Assembly (NCBI RefSeq): GCF_008373765.1
Contig: NZ_VUJW01000003.1
Span: 558,001-622,000, forward strand
DNA: 64,000 nt
From: Nocardioides antri
Lineage (GTDB): Bacteria; Actinomycetota; Actinomycetes; Propionibacteriales; Nocardioidaceae
Direction: 5' to 3'
The notes under the pieces are model-generated. The model saw only the letters and a list, made by a program, of their open reading frames with translations. It was not told where the DNA came from and did not search any database. The position numbers and the translations under genes were made by a program. Positions 1 to 9,535 of this stretch are shown here, in pieces (within the stretch, counting starts at the first letter, position 1; every line of letters begins with the position of its first letter).

Positions 1-304
1 CGGCGATCCCGCGCTCCCGGACCGCATCGGCGACCCCTGCCACCAGCGGCGCCTCCGGGCCGACCACGACCAGGTCGGCCCCGATCCGCTCGGCGAGGTC
101 CGCGACCGCCGGGCCGGACATAGGGTCGACCTCATGCACGGTCGCCACGGCCGCCATGCCGGGATTGCCGGGCGCAGCATGCAGCGCCGAGACCGCGGGG
201 TCCTTCGCCAGGGCGAGGGCGAGCGCGTGCTCGCGCCCGCCGGTGCCGATCACGAGGACGCTGATCTGCCGGGGCTGTCTGGGCTCTCTGGGTTCGCCGG
301 ACAC
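1..304 (-). CDS. purD: Phosphoribosylamine-glycine ligase, N-terminal part (cut by window edge)
   Basis: The first 101 codons of a GAR synthetase, the ATP-dependent enzyme that joins phosphoribosylamine and glycine in purine synthesis. After a GTG start at 304 and a short Arg/Pro-rich leader, the reading frame gives VLVIGTGGREHALALALAKD, the nucleotide-binding beta-alpha start typical of PurD. It continues with APGNPGMA and LVVVGPEAPLVAGVAD, both PurD hallmarks. The rest lies outside the window. A GT87 gene begins only about 15 bases away on the other strand, so the two promoters must overlap the opposing coding starts. The purine gene purA lies about 1.1 kb away on the same strand. Confidence 0.9.
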   Translation of the reverse strand, partial: MSGEPREPRQPRQISVLVIGTGGREHALALALAKDPAVSALHAAPGNPGMAAVATVHEVDPMSGPAVADLAERIGADLVVVGPEAPLVAGVADAVRERGIA

Positions 305-1388
305 GAGCGCCGATCCTACGTGGCCTGGGTCCTCGCGCTGGCGGTCGGCGCTGCGGTGGTCGGAGCCTGGGAGGGCGGGTTCACCGACCTGCACGTCTAC
401 CGGTACGCCGGGCAGGCCGTCCTCGACGGTGCGTCGGCCTACGACGCGGACGACCCGGTCACCGGCCTGCCGTTCACGTACCCGCCCTTCGCCGCGGTCC
501 TGATGGTGCCCCTCGCGCTCCTCCCCGGCTGGCTCGCCGCCAGCCTGTGGACCGGCGCCAGCGCGGCCTGCCTCGCGGGGTCCGTCCTCGTCGCCCTCCG
601 GGCGAGCGGTCGCCGTGCTCCCGGCTGGCTGGTGGCGCTGCTCGCGCTCGTCGCCCTCGGCCTCGAGCCGGTGTGGCAGAGCCTGTCCTTCGGCCAGGTC
701 AACACCGTGCTGATGCTGGCGATCCTGGTCGACGTCGTCCGTCCGGAGCGACGGTGGTCGGGCGTGCTGGTCGGGATCGCGGCGGGCATCAAGCTCACCC
801 CGCTGGTGTTCGTGGCGCTGCTCGTCCTGGTCGGCCGCCGGACGGCGGCGTGCCGCGCCGCGCTGGCGTTCGCGGCGACCGTCGCAATCGGGTACGCCGC
901 GATGCCGGCCGGCGCGACGTCGTACTGGACCGACGGCCTGCTCGACGCCGGCCGGGTCGGGCCGCCCGCCCTGGCCCACAACCAGTCGTTGTTCGGGGCG
1001 CTCACCCGGCTGCTCGACGGCCCGCCGTCGACCCTGGTGTGGGTGACGGTCGCGGCGCCTCTCGCCCTCGCCGTGCTCGGCGTCGGCGCTCTCTGCTGGC
1101 GCCGCGGCGACCGCGTGCTCGGCACCTGCCTCGCCGCGCTGGCGATGCTGCTGGCCTCCCCCGTCTCGTGGTCGCACCACTGGGTGTGGGCGGTGCCGGT
1201 GGCGGTCGCGCTGTGGGAGCGCACCCGGTGGGCGGCGACCGCCTGGACGGCCGTCTTCGTGGCCCGACCGGTGGTGTGGCCGCCGTGGGGCGAGGGCCGC
1301 GAGCTCGGCTGGGGAGCCGCCGACCACCTGGCCGGCAACGCCTACACGCTGGCCGCGCTCGCCCTCGCCCTCGGCGTCGGCGTCGGTG

Positions 1389-2672
<1,284 letters not shown>

Positions 2673-2753
2673 CTGTGTGCTCCTTCGCTACGGGAACGGA
2701 GTCCCTCCGGCAAGCCGGCTGCTCGACGCACCACTTCTCTCGGTTCTCAACGC

Positions 2754-2777
2754 AAAAACCCCGGTGCAAGACCGGGG
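2754..2777 (-). terminator. Rho-independent terminator after the carboxyltransferase gene
   Basis: On the minus strand a perfect 7-bp stem (CCCCGGT/ACCGGGG, 2759-2777) with a 5-base loop is followed by five T residues. It lies 55 bases past the stop of the carboxyltransferase gene and before purA, so it should insulate purA from upstream transcription. Confidence 0.8.
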
Positions 2778-2831
2778 CTCTTGCGACGCAACGCTACCAA
2801 ACAACAGACCCTGACGGGCATCTCCGCGACC

Positions 2832-4259
2832 TCAGGAGCGGAGGTGGTGGGCGATCTCGGCGGCGACGGCACGGGCGAGGTCGGCGGGGGTGTCGTCGTC
2901 GTGCTCGGGTACGACGGCGTGGACCTCTCCCCCGGCGAGCAGGTCGAGAGCGCGGACCCCCTGGGCGGTGGCCATCTCGGCTGCGCGGTCGACGGTGCCG
3001 TGGACGATGACGCTCGCGCCCTCCGGCGGCAGCGGCGAGAGCCAGGCGTGCTGGGTGGCGAGGACTGTCGTCGCCGGCATGAGCGCGAGCGCGCCGCCGC
3101 CGCAGCCCTGGCCGAGGATCACCGACACGGTGGGGACCTGCATCGTCACCAGGGTGGCGATGCAGCGGGCGATCTCGCCGGCGATCGCGCCCTCCTCGGC
3201 GCGCTGCGAGAGCTCGGCGCCGGGGGTGTCGACGACCGTCACCAGGGGCAGCCGTAGCTCCTCGGCGAGCCGCATCGCACGCCGGGCCTCGCGCAGCGCG
3301 GCCGGCCCCATCGGGGTGGCTGCCGTCTGCCGGGTGTGGTCCTGACCGACGAGGACGCACGGGACGCCGTCGAGCCGGGTGAGGGCCACGATCACCGTCT
3401 CGTCGCGCTCGCCCTCGTCGGTGCCGCGGAGCCGGAGGGTGCCCTCGGCGCCGTACTTGAGCAGGTCGCGGACGCTCACCCTCCCCTCGGCGCGGGTGCG
3501 CGTGATCGAGTCCCAGGCGGCGGGCGCCTCGGTGCCGGCCGGCAGCGGCGACCGACGCTCCAGCCGGCCCTCGGACGGTGAGTCGGCGAGCACCGCGAGC
3601 GCCTGGTCGAGGAGCCAGCGGAGGTCCTCGGACGCGGCGACCGCGTCGATGACGCCCTTCGCAGCGAGGTTCTCGGCCGACTGCACCCCCTCGGGGAAGG
3701 GGTGGCCGTTGAGCGCCTCGTAGACCTTCGGGCCGAGGAACCCGACCAGGGCTCCGGGCTCCGCGACGGTGACGTGCCCGAGCGACCCCCACGAGGCGAA
3801 GACGCCGCCGGTGGTGGGGTGCCGCAGGTGGACGATGTAGGGCAGGCCGGCGGCACGGTGGTCCATCAGCGCCCGCGAGATGTCGACCATCCGGACGAAG
3901 GCGCGGGTTCCCTCCTGCATGCGGGTGCCGCCCGAGGCCGTGCTGGCGACGACCGGGATGCCGGCATCGGTCGCCCGGCGTACGGCGCCCGCGATCCGCT
4001 CGGCGGCGGCGACGCCGATCGACCCGGCGAGGAACCGGAACTCGTTGACGATCAGCGCCACCGGCCGCCCGTTGACGGTGCCGCGGCCGGTGAGCACCGA
4101 CTCGTCGGTCCCCGCCTTCTCCGCCGCGGCGCGGAGCTCGTCCTGGTAGGGCGCGGGGTGGCTGCTGATGTCGACCGGCTCGTCCCACGACTCGTAGGAG
4201 CCGTCGTCGAGCACCAGGTCGATCAGCTCGTGCGCGGTCAGTCGTCGGCTCGTCCCCAT
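2832..4259 (-). CDS. Fused acyl-CoA carboxylase carboxyltransferase (AccD-AccA type)
   Basis: A single chain of 475 residues carrying two crotonase-fold carboxyltransferase halves, which moves the carboxyl group from carboxybiotin to an acyl-CoA. The N-terminal half resembles AccD (VASTASGGTRMQEG, HPTTGGVFASWGSLG) but has no Cys4 zinc finger. The C-terminal half resembles AccA (VVDTPGAELSQRAEEGAIAG, LGQGCGGGALAL), with their oxyanion-hole glycines. ATG 4259 is chosen over GTG 4277 because the spacing upstream of the GTG is poor; 4277 remains possible. No biotin carboxylase or biotin carrier gene is nearby, so it must recruit a distant subunit. Acetyl-CoA is the usual substrate guess, unproven. 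Confidence 0.88.
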   Translation of the reverse strand: MGTSRRLTAHELIDLVLDDGSYESWDEPVDISSHPAPYQDELRAAAEKAGTDESVLTGRGTVNGRPVALIVNEFRFLAGSIGVAAAERIAGAVRRATDAGIPVVASTASGGTRMQEGTRAFVRMVDISRALMDHRAAGLPYIVHLRHPTTGGVFASWGSLGHVTVAEPGALVGFLGPKVYEALNGHPFPEGVQSAENLAAKGVIDAVAASEDLRWLLDQALAVLADSPSEGRLERRSPLPAGTEAPAAWDSITRTRAEGRVSVRDLLKYGAEGTLRLRGTDEGERDETVIVALTRLDGVPCVLVGQDHTRQTAATPMGPAALREARRAMRLAEELRLPLVTVVDTPGAELSQRAEEGAIAGEIARCIATLVTMQVPTVSVILGQGCGGGALALMPATTVLATQHAWLSPLPPEGASVIVHGTVDRAAEMATAQGVRALDLLAGGEVHAVVPEHDDDTPADLARAVAAEIAHHLRS

Positions 4260-4302
4260 GGCCCGAGATCCAACCACTCCAGGGCAGACCTAGGGTGGGG
4301 AC

Positions 4303-5232
4303 GTGTCCACAGCCGAGCCACTCCTGGTGATCACCAACGCCGACGCCGGGACCGCCGACGAGACGGCGCTGCTCGCCGCGCTCGGTGTTCTGCGCTCTGC
4401 GGCGTCGGTCGAGGTCTGCCAGACCTCGGCTCCCGGCGAGCTCGACGGGGCGCTGCACCGCGCCGGATCACGCCGGGTCGTGGTCGCCGGCGGCGACGGC
4501 AGCCTGCACGCGGTCGTCTCCGCCCTCCACCGGCGGCACGAGCTCGGACCCGATCGGGTGCTGGGGCTGCTCCCGCTCGGCACCGGCAACGACTTCGCGC
4601 GCACCCTCGGGATCCCGCTCGACCCGGTGGAGGCCGCTCAGGCGCTCGTCGACGGTGTCGTCCGGCCGATGGACCTGCTGATCGACGAGGTCGGCCAGAT
4701 CGTGGTCAACCAGGTCCACCTCGGCGCCGGCGCCGAGGCCGGCCGCCGGGGCAAGCCGTGGAAGGAGCGCCTGGGCAGCATCGGGGTCGGCCCGGTCAAC
4801 CTCGGCCGGCTGGGCTACCCGATCGGCGCCGTCCTCTCCGCCCTCGACCCGACCGTGCTCCGCCTGCGCGTCGAGGCCGACGGCGAGGTCGTCACCGACG
4901 TCGACCACCCGGTGCTGATGGTGGCGCTCGGCAACGGCGCGACCGTCGGCGGCGGACTGGAGCTGACGCCCGACGCCGACCCGGGGGACGGCCAGATCGA
5001 CCTGATGATCGCGTTCCCGAGGAGCCGGACGGCGCGACTGGCGTACGCCGCGCGCCTGCCGTTCGGGTCCCACGGCGAGCACGACGACGTCGTCACGCTC
5101 CGGGCGCGGACGGTGACGGTCAGCGGCACGGAGTTCTGGTGCAGCGCCGACGGGGAGCTCTACGGGCCGGAGCGGCACCGGATGTGGCGGGTCGAGCCGG
5201 CGGCGTACTCGATGATCGTGCCGGCGGCCTGA
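4303..5232 (+). CDS. Diacylglycerol/sphingosine kinase family lipid kinase
   Basis: A 309-residue DAGK-catalytic-domain protein expected to phosphorylate a lipid at the membrane face with ATP. VVVAGGDGSLHAVV is the GGDG nucleotide-binding motif and LLPLGTGNDFARTLGIP the second family signature; LMVALGNGATVGGGLELTPD and DADPGDGQIDLMI are typical of the C-terminal beta-sandwich. The GTG start follows a GGTGGGG ribosome-binding sequence. It is divergent from the carboxyltransferase and followed 18 bases later by lysS, probably in one transcript. The lipid substrate cannot be specified. Confidence 0.88.
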   Translation: MSTAEPLLVITNADAGTADETALLAALGVLRSAASVEVCQTSAPGELDGALHRAGSRRVVVAGGDGSLHAVVSALHRRHELGPDRVLGLLPLGTGNDFARTLGIPLDPVEAAQALVDGVVRPMDLLIDEVGQIVVNQVHLGAGAEAGRRGKPWKERLGSIGVGPVNLGRLGYPIGAVLSALDPTVLRLRVEADGEVVTDVDHPVLMVALGNGATVGGGLELTPDADPGDGQIDLMIAFPRSRTARLAYAARLPFGSHGEHDDVVTLRARTVTVSGTEFWCSADGELYGPERHRMWRVEPAAYSMIVPAA

Positions 5233-5250
5233 CCCACTAACGTTTCGCGC

Positions 5251-6972
5251 GTGGCACGAGGACGTGGAAGCGACGCCGAACCGACCGACTGGGTGACCCG
5301 GACCGCCGATGTGGCGCTCCGGCACGCCGAGTCGGTCAACGGCGGCACTCTCCCCGACCTGGTCACCTGCGCCTCGGGCATCAGCCCGTCCGGCCCGATC
5401 CACCTCGGCAACCTGCGCGAGTTCCTCACCGTCCACTTCGTCGCGGAGGAGATCCGGCGCCGCGGCATCAACGTGCGCCACCTGCACAGCTGGGACGACT
5501 ACGACCGGTTCCGGAAGGTCCCGGCCGGCGTCGACGAGGCGTGGAACGAGCACATCGGCCGGCCGCTGTCGGCCGTGCCGGACCCGACCGGCGAGTTCGC
5601 GAGCTGGGCCGAGCGCTACAAGGCGCCGTTGCGCTCCGCGCTCGCCGAGATGGGCTGCGAGATGGTCGAGGTCGACCAGACCGCGATGTACCGCTCCGGC
5701 ACCTACCGCGAGCAGATCCTGACCGCGGTCCGGAAGCGCGGCGAGATCGAGACCGTGATGGCGCGCTACCGCACCAAGAAGGCCGACCCGGTCGAGGAGG
5801 GCGAGTCGACCGCCGAGGAGGACCCTGCTGACGGGGAGGGCCACGGCGCGAGCGAGGATCTGGCCCGGTTCCCCTACAAGCCGTACTGCCGAGGCTGCGG
5901 GCGCGACACGGTCACGCTGACGTCGTACGACGACGAGACGACCGACCTCGCCTACACCTGCGACGTCTGCGGCGACTCCTACGTCACCAACGTCGCCACC
6001 CAGGACGAGGGCAAGCTGGTCTGGAAGGTCGACTGGCCGATGCGGTGGACCTTCGAGGCCGTCGACTTCGAGCCGGCCGGGGTCGACCACGCCAGCCCGG
6101 GTTCGTCGTACACCGTCGGCAAGGAGCTGATCGGTCCGATCTTCGGCGGCACCGCGCCGTCGTTCGTCGGCTACTCGTTCGTGGGTGTCGCCGGCATGCC
6201 GAAGATGTCGTCGTCCAAGGGCGGCGTGCCGACGGCGTCCGAGGCGCTGCGGATCCTCGAGGCGCCGATCCTGCGCTGGCTCTACGTGCGGCGTCAGCCC
6301 AAGCAGGCGTTCAACGTCGACTTCGGCCAGGAGGTGCTGCGGCTGTACGACGAGTGGGACGCCCTCACCCGCAAGGCCGCCGACCCGGCCAAGCGCGACG
6401 CCGCCGTGCTCGCCTGGGAGCGGGCCTCCGCGACGGCTGCCGCCGGGAAGCTGCCCGTGCCCGCCGTCGTCGTGCCGTTCCGGATGCTGTCGTCGGTCGC
6501 CGACGTCACCGCCGGCTCGCCCGACCTGATCTCGCAGACGGTCCGCAAGGTCGGCTTCGAGCACGGGTCGGTCGCCGACCTCGAGCCGCGGCTGTCGAAG
6601 GCCGCGACCTGGATGACGCACTACGTCGACCCCGAGGACCGCACGTCCGTCCGCTCCGAGCCGGACGCCGACCGACTCCGGGGACTCGACGAGAACGAGG
6701 AGCTCTGGCTCCGCCAGCTGCTCGACCGGCTCCCCGACTCCTTCGACGACCCCGACGCCCTCACCGCCCTGATCTACGGCGTCCCGAAGCTCTGCCGCGG
6801 CATGTCCCTCGAGGACCCGCCGACCGACGAGGTCAAGGCCGACCAGAAGGCCTTCTTCAAGCTGCTCTACGAGCTGCTCGTCGCCGCCGAGCGCGGCCCC
6901 CGCCTCCCCACCCTCTTCGCCGCGCTGGGGCCGGAGCGGGTGCGGAGCCTGCTCACGCCGCCGCCTGCCTGA
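5251..6972 (+). CDS. lysS: Lysyl-tRNA synthetase, class I
   Basis: Charges tRNA-Lys. At 573 residues it is of the class I (Rossmann) type, not the common bacterial class II. Evidence: ASGISPSGPIHLGNLREF (HIGH-like motif, residues about 39-56), GMPKMSSSKGG (KMSKS-like loop, about residue 315) and an inserted Cys4 zinc site (CRGCG...CDVCG, about residues 213-235). An acidic insert (EEGESTAEEDPADGEG) precedes the zinc site. It starts at GTG 5251 just after the lipid kinase. Class I LysRS is normal in archaea and occurs in scattered bacteria, including several actinobacteria. Confidence 0.95.
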   Translation: MARGRGSDAEPTDWVTRTADVALRHAESVNGGTLPDLVTCASGISPSGPIHLGNLREFLTVHFVAEEIRRRGINVRHLHSWDDYDRFRKVPAGVDEAWNEHIGRPLSAVPDPTGEFASWAERYKAPLRSALAEMGCEMVEVDQTAMYRSGTYREQILTAVRKRGEIETVMARYRTKKADPVEEGESTAEEDPADGEGHGASEDLARFPYKPYCRGCGRDTVTLTSYDDETTDLAYTCDVCGDSYVTNVATQDEGKLVWKVDWPMRWTFEAVDFEPAGVDHASPGSSYTVGKELIGPIFGGTAPSFVGYSFVGVAGMPKMSSSKGGVPTASEALRILEAPILRWLYVRRQPKQAFNVDFGQEVLRLYDEWDALTRKAADPAKRDAAVLAWERASATAAAGKLPVPAVVVPFRMLSSVADVTAGSPDLISQTVRKVGFEHGSVADLEPRLSKAATWMTHYVDPEDRTSVRSEPDADRLRGLDENEELWLRQLLDRLPDSFDDPDALTALIYGVPKLCRGMSLEDPPTDEVKADQKAFFKLLYELLVAAERGPRLPTLFAALGPERVRSLLTPPPA

Positions 6973-7012
6973 TCGGGGCGAGGCGGGCCGGGGTCGCGGC
7001 GGCGCGGCGCAC

Positions 7013-7083
7013 CTGTAACTACGTGTTATGGCACCTTCCCGGGTGGTCGACCACCCGGGAAGTGACCACAGCACCCGGGTAGT
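7013..7083 (+). repeat. 71-bp terminal inverted repeat, left copy
   Basis: Matches the reverse complement of 8267-8337 at 66 of 71 positions. It begins CTGTAACTACGTG and contains a 26-bp perfect palindrome at 7036-7061 centred on GGTCGACC. One substituted position in the palindrome (7037) is paired with a matching change in the other copy (7060), so the hairpin, not only the sequence, has been kept. It is also placed to act as a terminator after lysS. Confidence 0.9.
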
Positions 7084-7136
7084 GACCGGGCAGGGGCTGG
7101 GCAGGGACCGGGCAGTGACCGGGCAGGGAACGGGTC

Positions 7137-8165
7137 TCAGGCAGGCCGGCGGTCGCCGTACGCCGCCCGGATCGCTGCGGCTTCCTCCGCGAGCTCCGGG
7201 GCGAGCTCCCGGCCGTAGAGACGGACCGACTCCTCGTGGTCGGCCCGGAGGCGGCATACGGCCTCCACTCGTCGGCGGCCCCAGTAGTCCTCCCAGACCA
7301 CGCGGGTGACCACGGTGCGCCGGTCCCGGACGAGTCGCTCGCGCTGCTTCTCGTCCCAGAGCGCCTGCTCGACGTCGTCGGCGACGCCACCGTTCGCCTT
7401 CGACCGGTACTTGATGCGCCCGTCGGTCTCGATGATGTGGTTGCCGACGCGGATGTCGCACCACTTGATGCCGTCCGCGGTCCGCACCGGGAACTGGAGG
7501 TCGGGCTCGCCGATCCCGGCCTCGACGACCAGGTGGCGGCCGAGGGACTCGTGCGGGTTCTCGGCCCGGCCGTCCGCGAGGTCGACGGAGGTGACGATCG
7601 AACGACGGCCGGGCCACTTGTCCATCCGGTCGTACGCGGCGATCAGCGCGCTCTTCTCCAGACCCAGCCGGAGGGCGGAGTCGCACGCGACCATCCCGTG
7701 GATCACGCCGTGCTCGCGGGCGATGTCGACGGCGGTCCGGGCCGCGCCGAGCACCTTGACGCCGTTGGTCTCGACCACCTGGCTCTCGGCGAACCCGGCG
7801 AGGTGGTGCTTGACGTCGTTCTCGGTCCACGCGTTGGTCCAGCCGGGCCGCGTCAGGTGCGTCAGCGGCACTGGCGGCCGCAGGGTGGCCAGCCCGAGCT
7901 CGTCGGCGGCAGAGTTGTGGCTGAGCACCCAGCCGCGCTGCACGGTGAGGATCACGGCCCGAGCGACCAGTCGCGGGCGCCCGCTCCACTCGTCCAGGGA
8001 GTCCCAGAGCTCGGTCGTCGTGTAGACGCCACGCCGCAGCGGGTGCAGCACGTTGCGCCGCTTCAGGTGCCGGACCTCACCGGGGCTGACCCCGAGGTCG
8101 AGCAGCTGGGCATACCTGATCACGCCGCCGTTGGCGGAGAGGGCGGCCACCACACGCGGGTCCAT
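7137..8165 (-). CDS. AbiEi-like winged-helix domain plus DUF559/PDDEXK-like nuclease protein
   Basis: A 342-residue protein. Residues 1-60 (IRYAQLLDLGVSPGEVRHLK, LHPLRRGVYTT) resemble the winged-helix domain of AbiEi, the antitoxin of type IV systems. The C-terminal third has NPHESLGRHLVVEAG, WCDIRVGNHIIETDGRIKY and EKQRERLVRDRRTVVTRV, fitting the E...D...ExDG...K pattern of DUF559/Vsr-like PDDEXK nucleases. No AbiEii-type nucleotidyltransferase toxin gene lies beside it, so it is not a classical two-gene system. It is enclosed by 71-bp inverted repeats. Such proteins are common and often multicopy in actinobacteria, and their function is not established. Confidence 0.7.
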   Translation of the reverse strand: MDPRVVAALSANGGVIRYAQLLDLGVSPGEVRHLKRRNVLHPLRRGVYTTTELWDSLDEWSGRPRLVARAVILTVQRGWVLSHNSAADELGLATLRPPVPLTHLTRPGWTNAWTENDVKHHLAGFAESQVVETNGVKVLGAARTAVDIAREHGVIHGMVACDSALRLGLEKSALIAAYDRMDKWPGRRSIVTSVDLADGRAENPHESLGRHLVVEAGIGEPDLQFPVRTADGIKWCDIRVGNHIIETDGRIKYRSKANGGVADDVEQALWDEKQRERLVRDRRTVVTRVVWEDYWGRRRVEAVCRLRADHEESVRLYGRELAPELAEEAAAIRAAYGDRRPA

Positions 8166-8266
8166 CCGGGGAGGGTGCAGGCGTCGTACGCCGCGCGCCA
8201 GCCCCGTCGGGCCCGCCTGTGGACAGCCGCGTCGCAGGGGCCGGGCGTCGTGCGCCCTCCGGCCCG

Positions 8267-8337
8267 ACTACCCGGGCGTTGTGGTCACTACCAGGGTGGT
8301 CGACCACCCGGGTAGGTGCCATAACACGTAGTTACAG
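8267..8337 (-). repeat. 71-bp terminal inverted repeat, right copy
   Basis: Inverted partner of 7013-7083 with five differences. Its central palindrome keeps one paired substitution and has one mismatch. It lies 101 bases upstream of the nuclease-like gene and therefore also contains or neighbours that gene's promoter. Confidence 0.9.
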
Positions 8338-8362
8338 CACGCCGCCGCCGTGCGGACGCCCC

Positions 8363-8788
8363 CTACTCGCCCAGCAGCTCGTCGTACGCCGTCGGGCTGG
8401 AGTCGCGCAGGAAGGTGGAGCAGCGGTCCCACTCCTCGGTCTCGCCGATGGCACGGGCGGCCTTGGCGAGCTGGGCGAGGCAGCGGAGGAAGCCGCGGTT
8501 GGGCTCGTGCTCCCACGGCACCGGGCCGTGGCCCTTCCACCCGTTGCGGCGGAGCATGTCGAGCGAACGGTGGTAGCCGACCCGGGCGTAGGCGTAGACG
8601 GTCACCCAATCGACGTCGTCGGCGTCCTGCGCCACAGCGGCGTCCGCGAGGTTCGCCCAGGCGAGAGGGGACGCGGGGAACGCGCGTACGACGGCCGCCG
8701 GCTGCTCACCCGCGGCGACGGCTCCGGCAGCGGGGTCCTCGGGCAGGCGGGTGGGCGGCGGTCCGGCCATCAGGTCAGGTCCAGTCAT
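8363..8788 (-). CDS. DUF3151 family protein
   Basis: A 141-residue soluble protein with the DUF3151 features: a Pro-rich N-terminus (PPPTRLPEDP), then ASPLAWANLADAA, VTVYAYARVGYHRSLDMLRR and NRGFLRCLAQLAKAARA, suggesting a helical TPR-like fold. The function is unknown. In mycobacteria the DUF3151 gene also lies close to the class II aldolase gene, and fba is found about 1.4 kb away here, which supports the call. ATG 8788 is the start; MAGPPP six codons in is an alternative. Confidence 0.8.
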   Translation of the reverse strand: MTGPDLMAGPPPTRLPEDPAAGAVAAGEQPAAVVRAFPASPLAWANLADAAVAQDADDVDWVTVYAYARVGYHRSLDMLRRNGWKGHGPVPWEHEPNRGFLRCLAQLAKAARAIGETEEWDRCSTFLRDSSPTAYDELLGE

Positions 8789-8916
8789 GCCGACGATTCT
8801 GCCCGAGGCCCGATCGGCCGCGCGCGGCGCATGAGGGGCTTCTCATCAGGTGCTCACGGAAGCCTCACCTGCCCCCGCGACGGTGGTCACATCCGAACCA
8901 ACCAACAGGAGCTGTC

Positions 8917-9462
8917 ATGAACCGAATCACGAAGACACTCGCCGCCACCGCGGCAGTGGCCACCGCCTCAGCCGGTCTCGCGATCGGCGTGAGCAGCCCG
9001 GCCCACGCCGATGACCGGCGCTGCACCGGCACCATCCGCGCGGTGCAGATCGACGGCGACGTCGTCGTACCTCAGGGCGCCACCTGCACCCTCGTCGGCA
9101 CCCGCGTCGACGGCAGCGTGAAGGTCTACGGCAACGCGACCCTCTACGCCCGCGGCGTCAAGGTCAACGGCAACGTCCAGGCGGACAACCACCGCCGGGT
9201 CGAGGTCACCCACCGCACCGTAGACGGCACCGTCCGCCGCTCCCAGATCGGCGGCAGCATCCAGGTGAAGTCCGGTGGCGGCGGCGAGGTCCGTCGTACC
9301 GTCGTCAACGCCGACATCCAGGTGTTCTCCAACGACGGCCGCTGGCAGATCTACCGCAACGTCGTCGGGGGCAACCTGCAGTGCAAGTCCAACACGCCGC
9401 CGCCCGTGGGCAGCGCCAACCAGGTCCAGGGCAACAAGGAAGACCAGTGCAAGGGCTTCTAA
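8917..9462 (+). CDS. Secreted bactofilin-like beta-repeat protein
   Basis: 181 residues with a Sec signal peptide (MNRITKTLAATAAVATASAG...SSPAHA, cleavage near residue 31). The mature part has repeated short strands of the form DGDVVVPQGA, VDGSVKVYGN, VNGNVQAD, IGGSIQVKSG and VGGNLQCKS spaced about 20-25 residues apart. This resembles the beta-solenoid rungs of bactofilin-like and other beta-helix proteins. Three Cys residues could make one disulfide. AGGAGCT four bases before ATG 8917 fixes the start. It stands alone with its own promoter region. Function unknown; a cell-wall or matrix structural role is a guess. Confidence 0.65.
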   Translation: MNRITKTLAATAAVATASAGLAIGVSSPAHADDRRCTGTIRAVQIDGDVVVPQGATCTLVGTRVDGSVKVYGNATLYARGVKVNGNVQADNHRRVEVTHRTVDGTVRRSQIGGSIQVKSGGGGEVRRTVVNADIQVFSNDGRWQIYRNVVGGNLQCKSNTPPPVGSANQVQGNKEDQCKGF

Positions 9463-9535
9463 GCGCCCGCTGAGCCTCGAGACCGCCGCCTCGCGCTGCC
9501 CTACCGGGTGACGCGGGGCGGCGTACCGTCGGGCC

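Larger units (their letters stand above)
7013..8337. mobile_element. Candidate inverted-repeat-bounded nuclease cassette
   Basis: A 1,325-bp unit consisting of one gene (7137-8165) between 71-bp inverted repeats. The three bases outside each end are CAC on both sides (7010-7012 and 8338-8340), as expected of a 3-bp target duplication, though three bases could match by chance. No transposase is present. The alternative is that the repeats are independent REP-like terminators that happen to flank one gene. The sequence directly shows the repeats and flanks; mobility is inference. Confidence 0.5.

Noticed and set aside
4468-7989. 1173-codon minus-strand frame
   Set aside because: Covers the lipid kinase, lysS and the nuclease gene antisense; composition is a codon-bias shadow.
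7013-8337. Classical type IV toxin-antitoxin system
   Set aside because: Only the AbiEi-like winged helix is present, fused to a nuclease-like domain; no AbiEii toxin gene adjoins.
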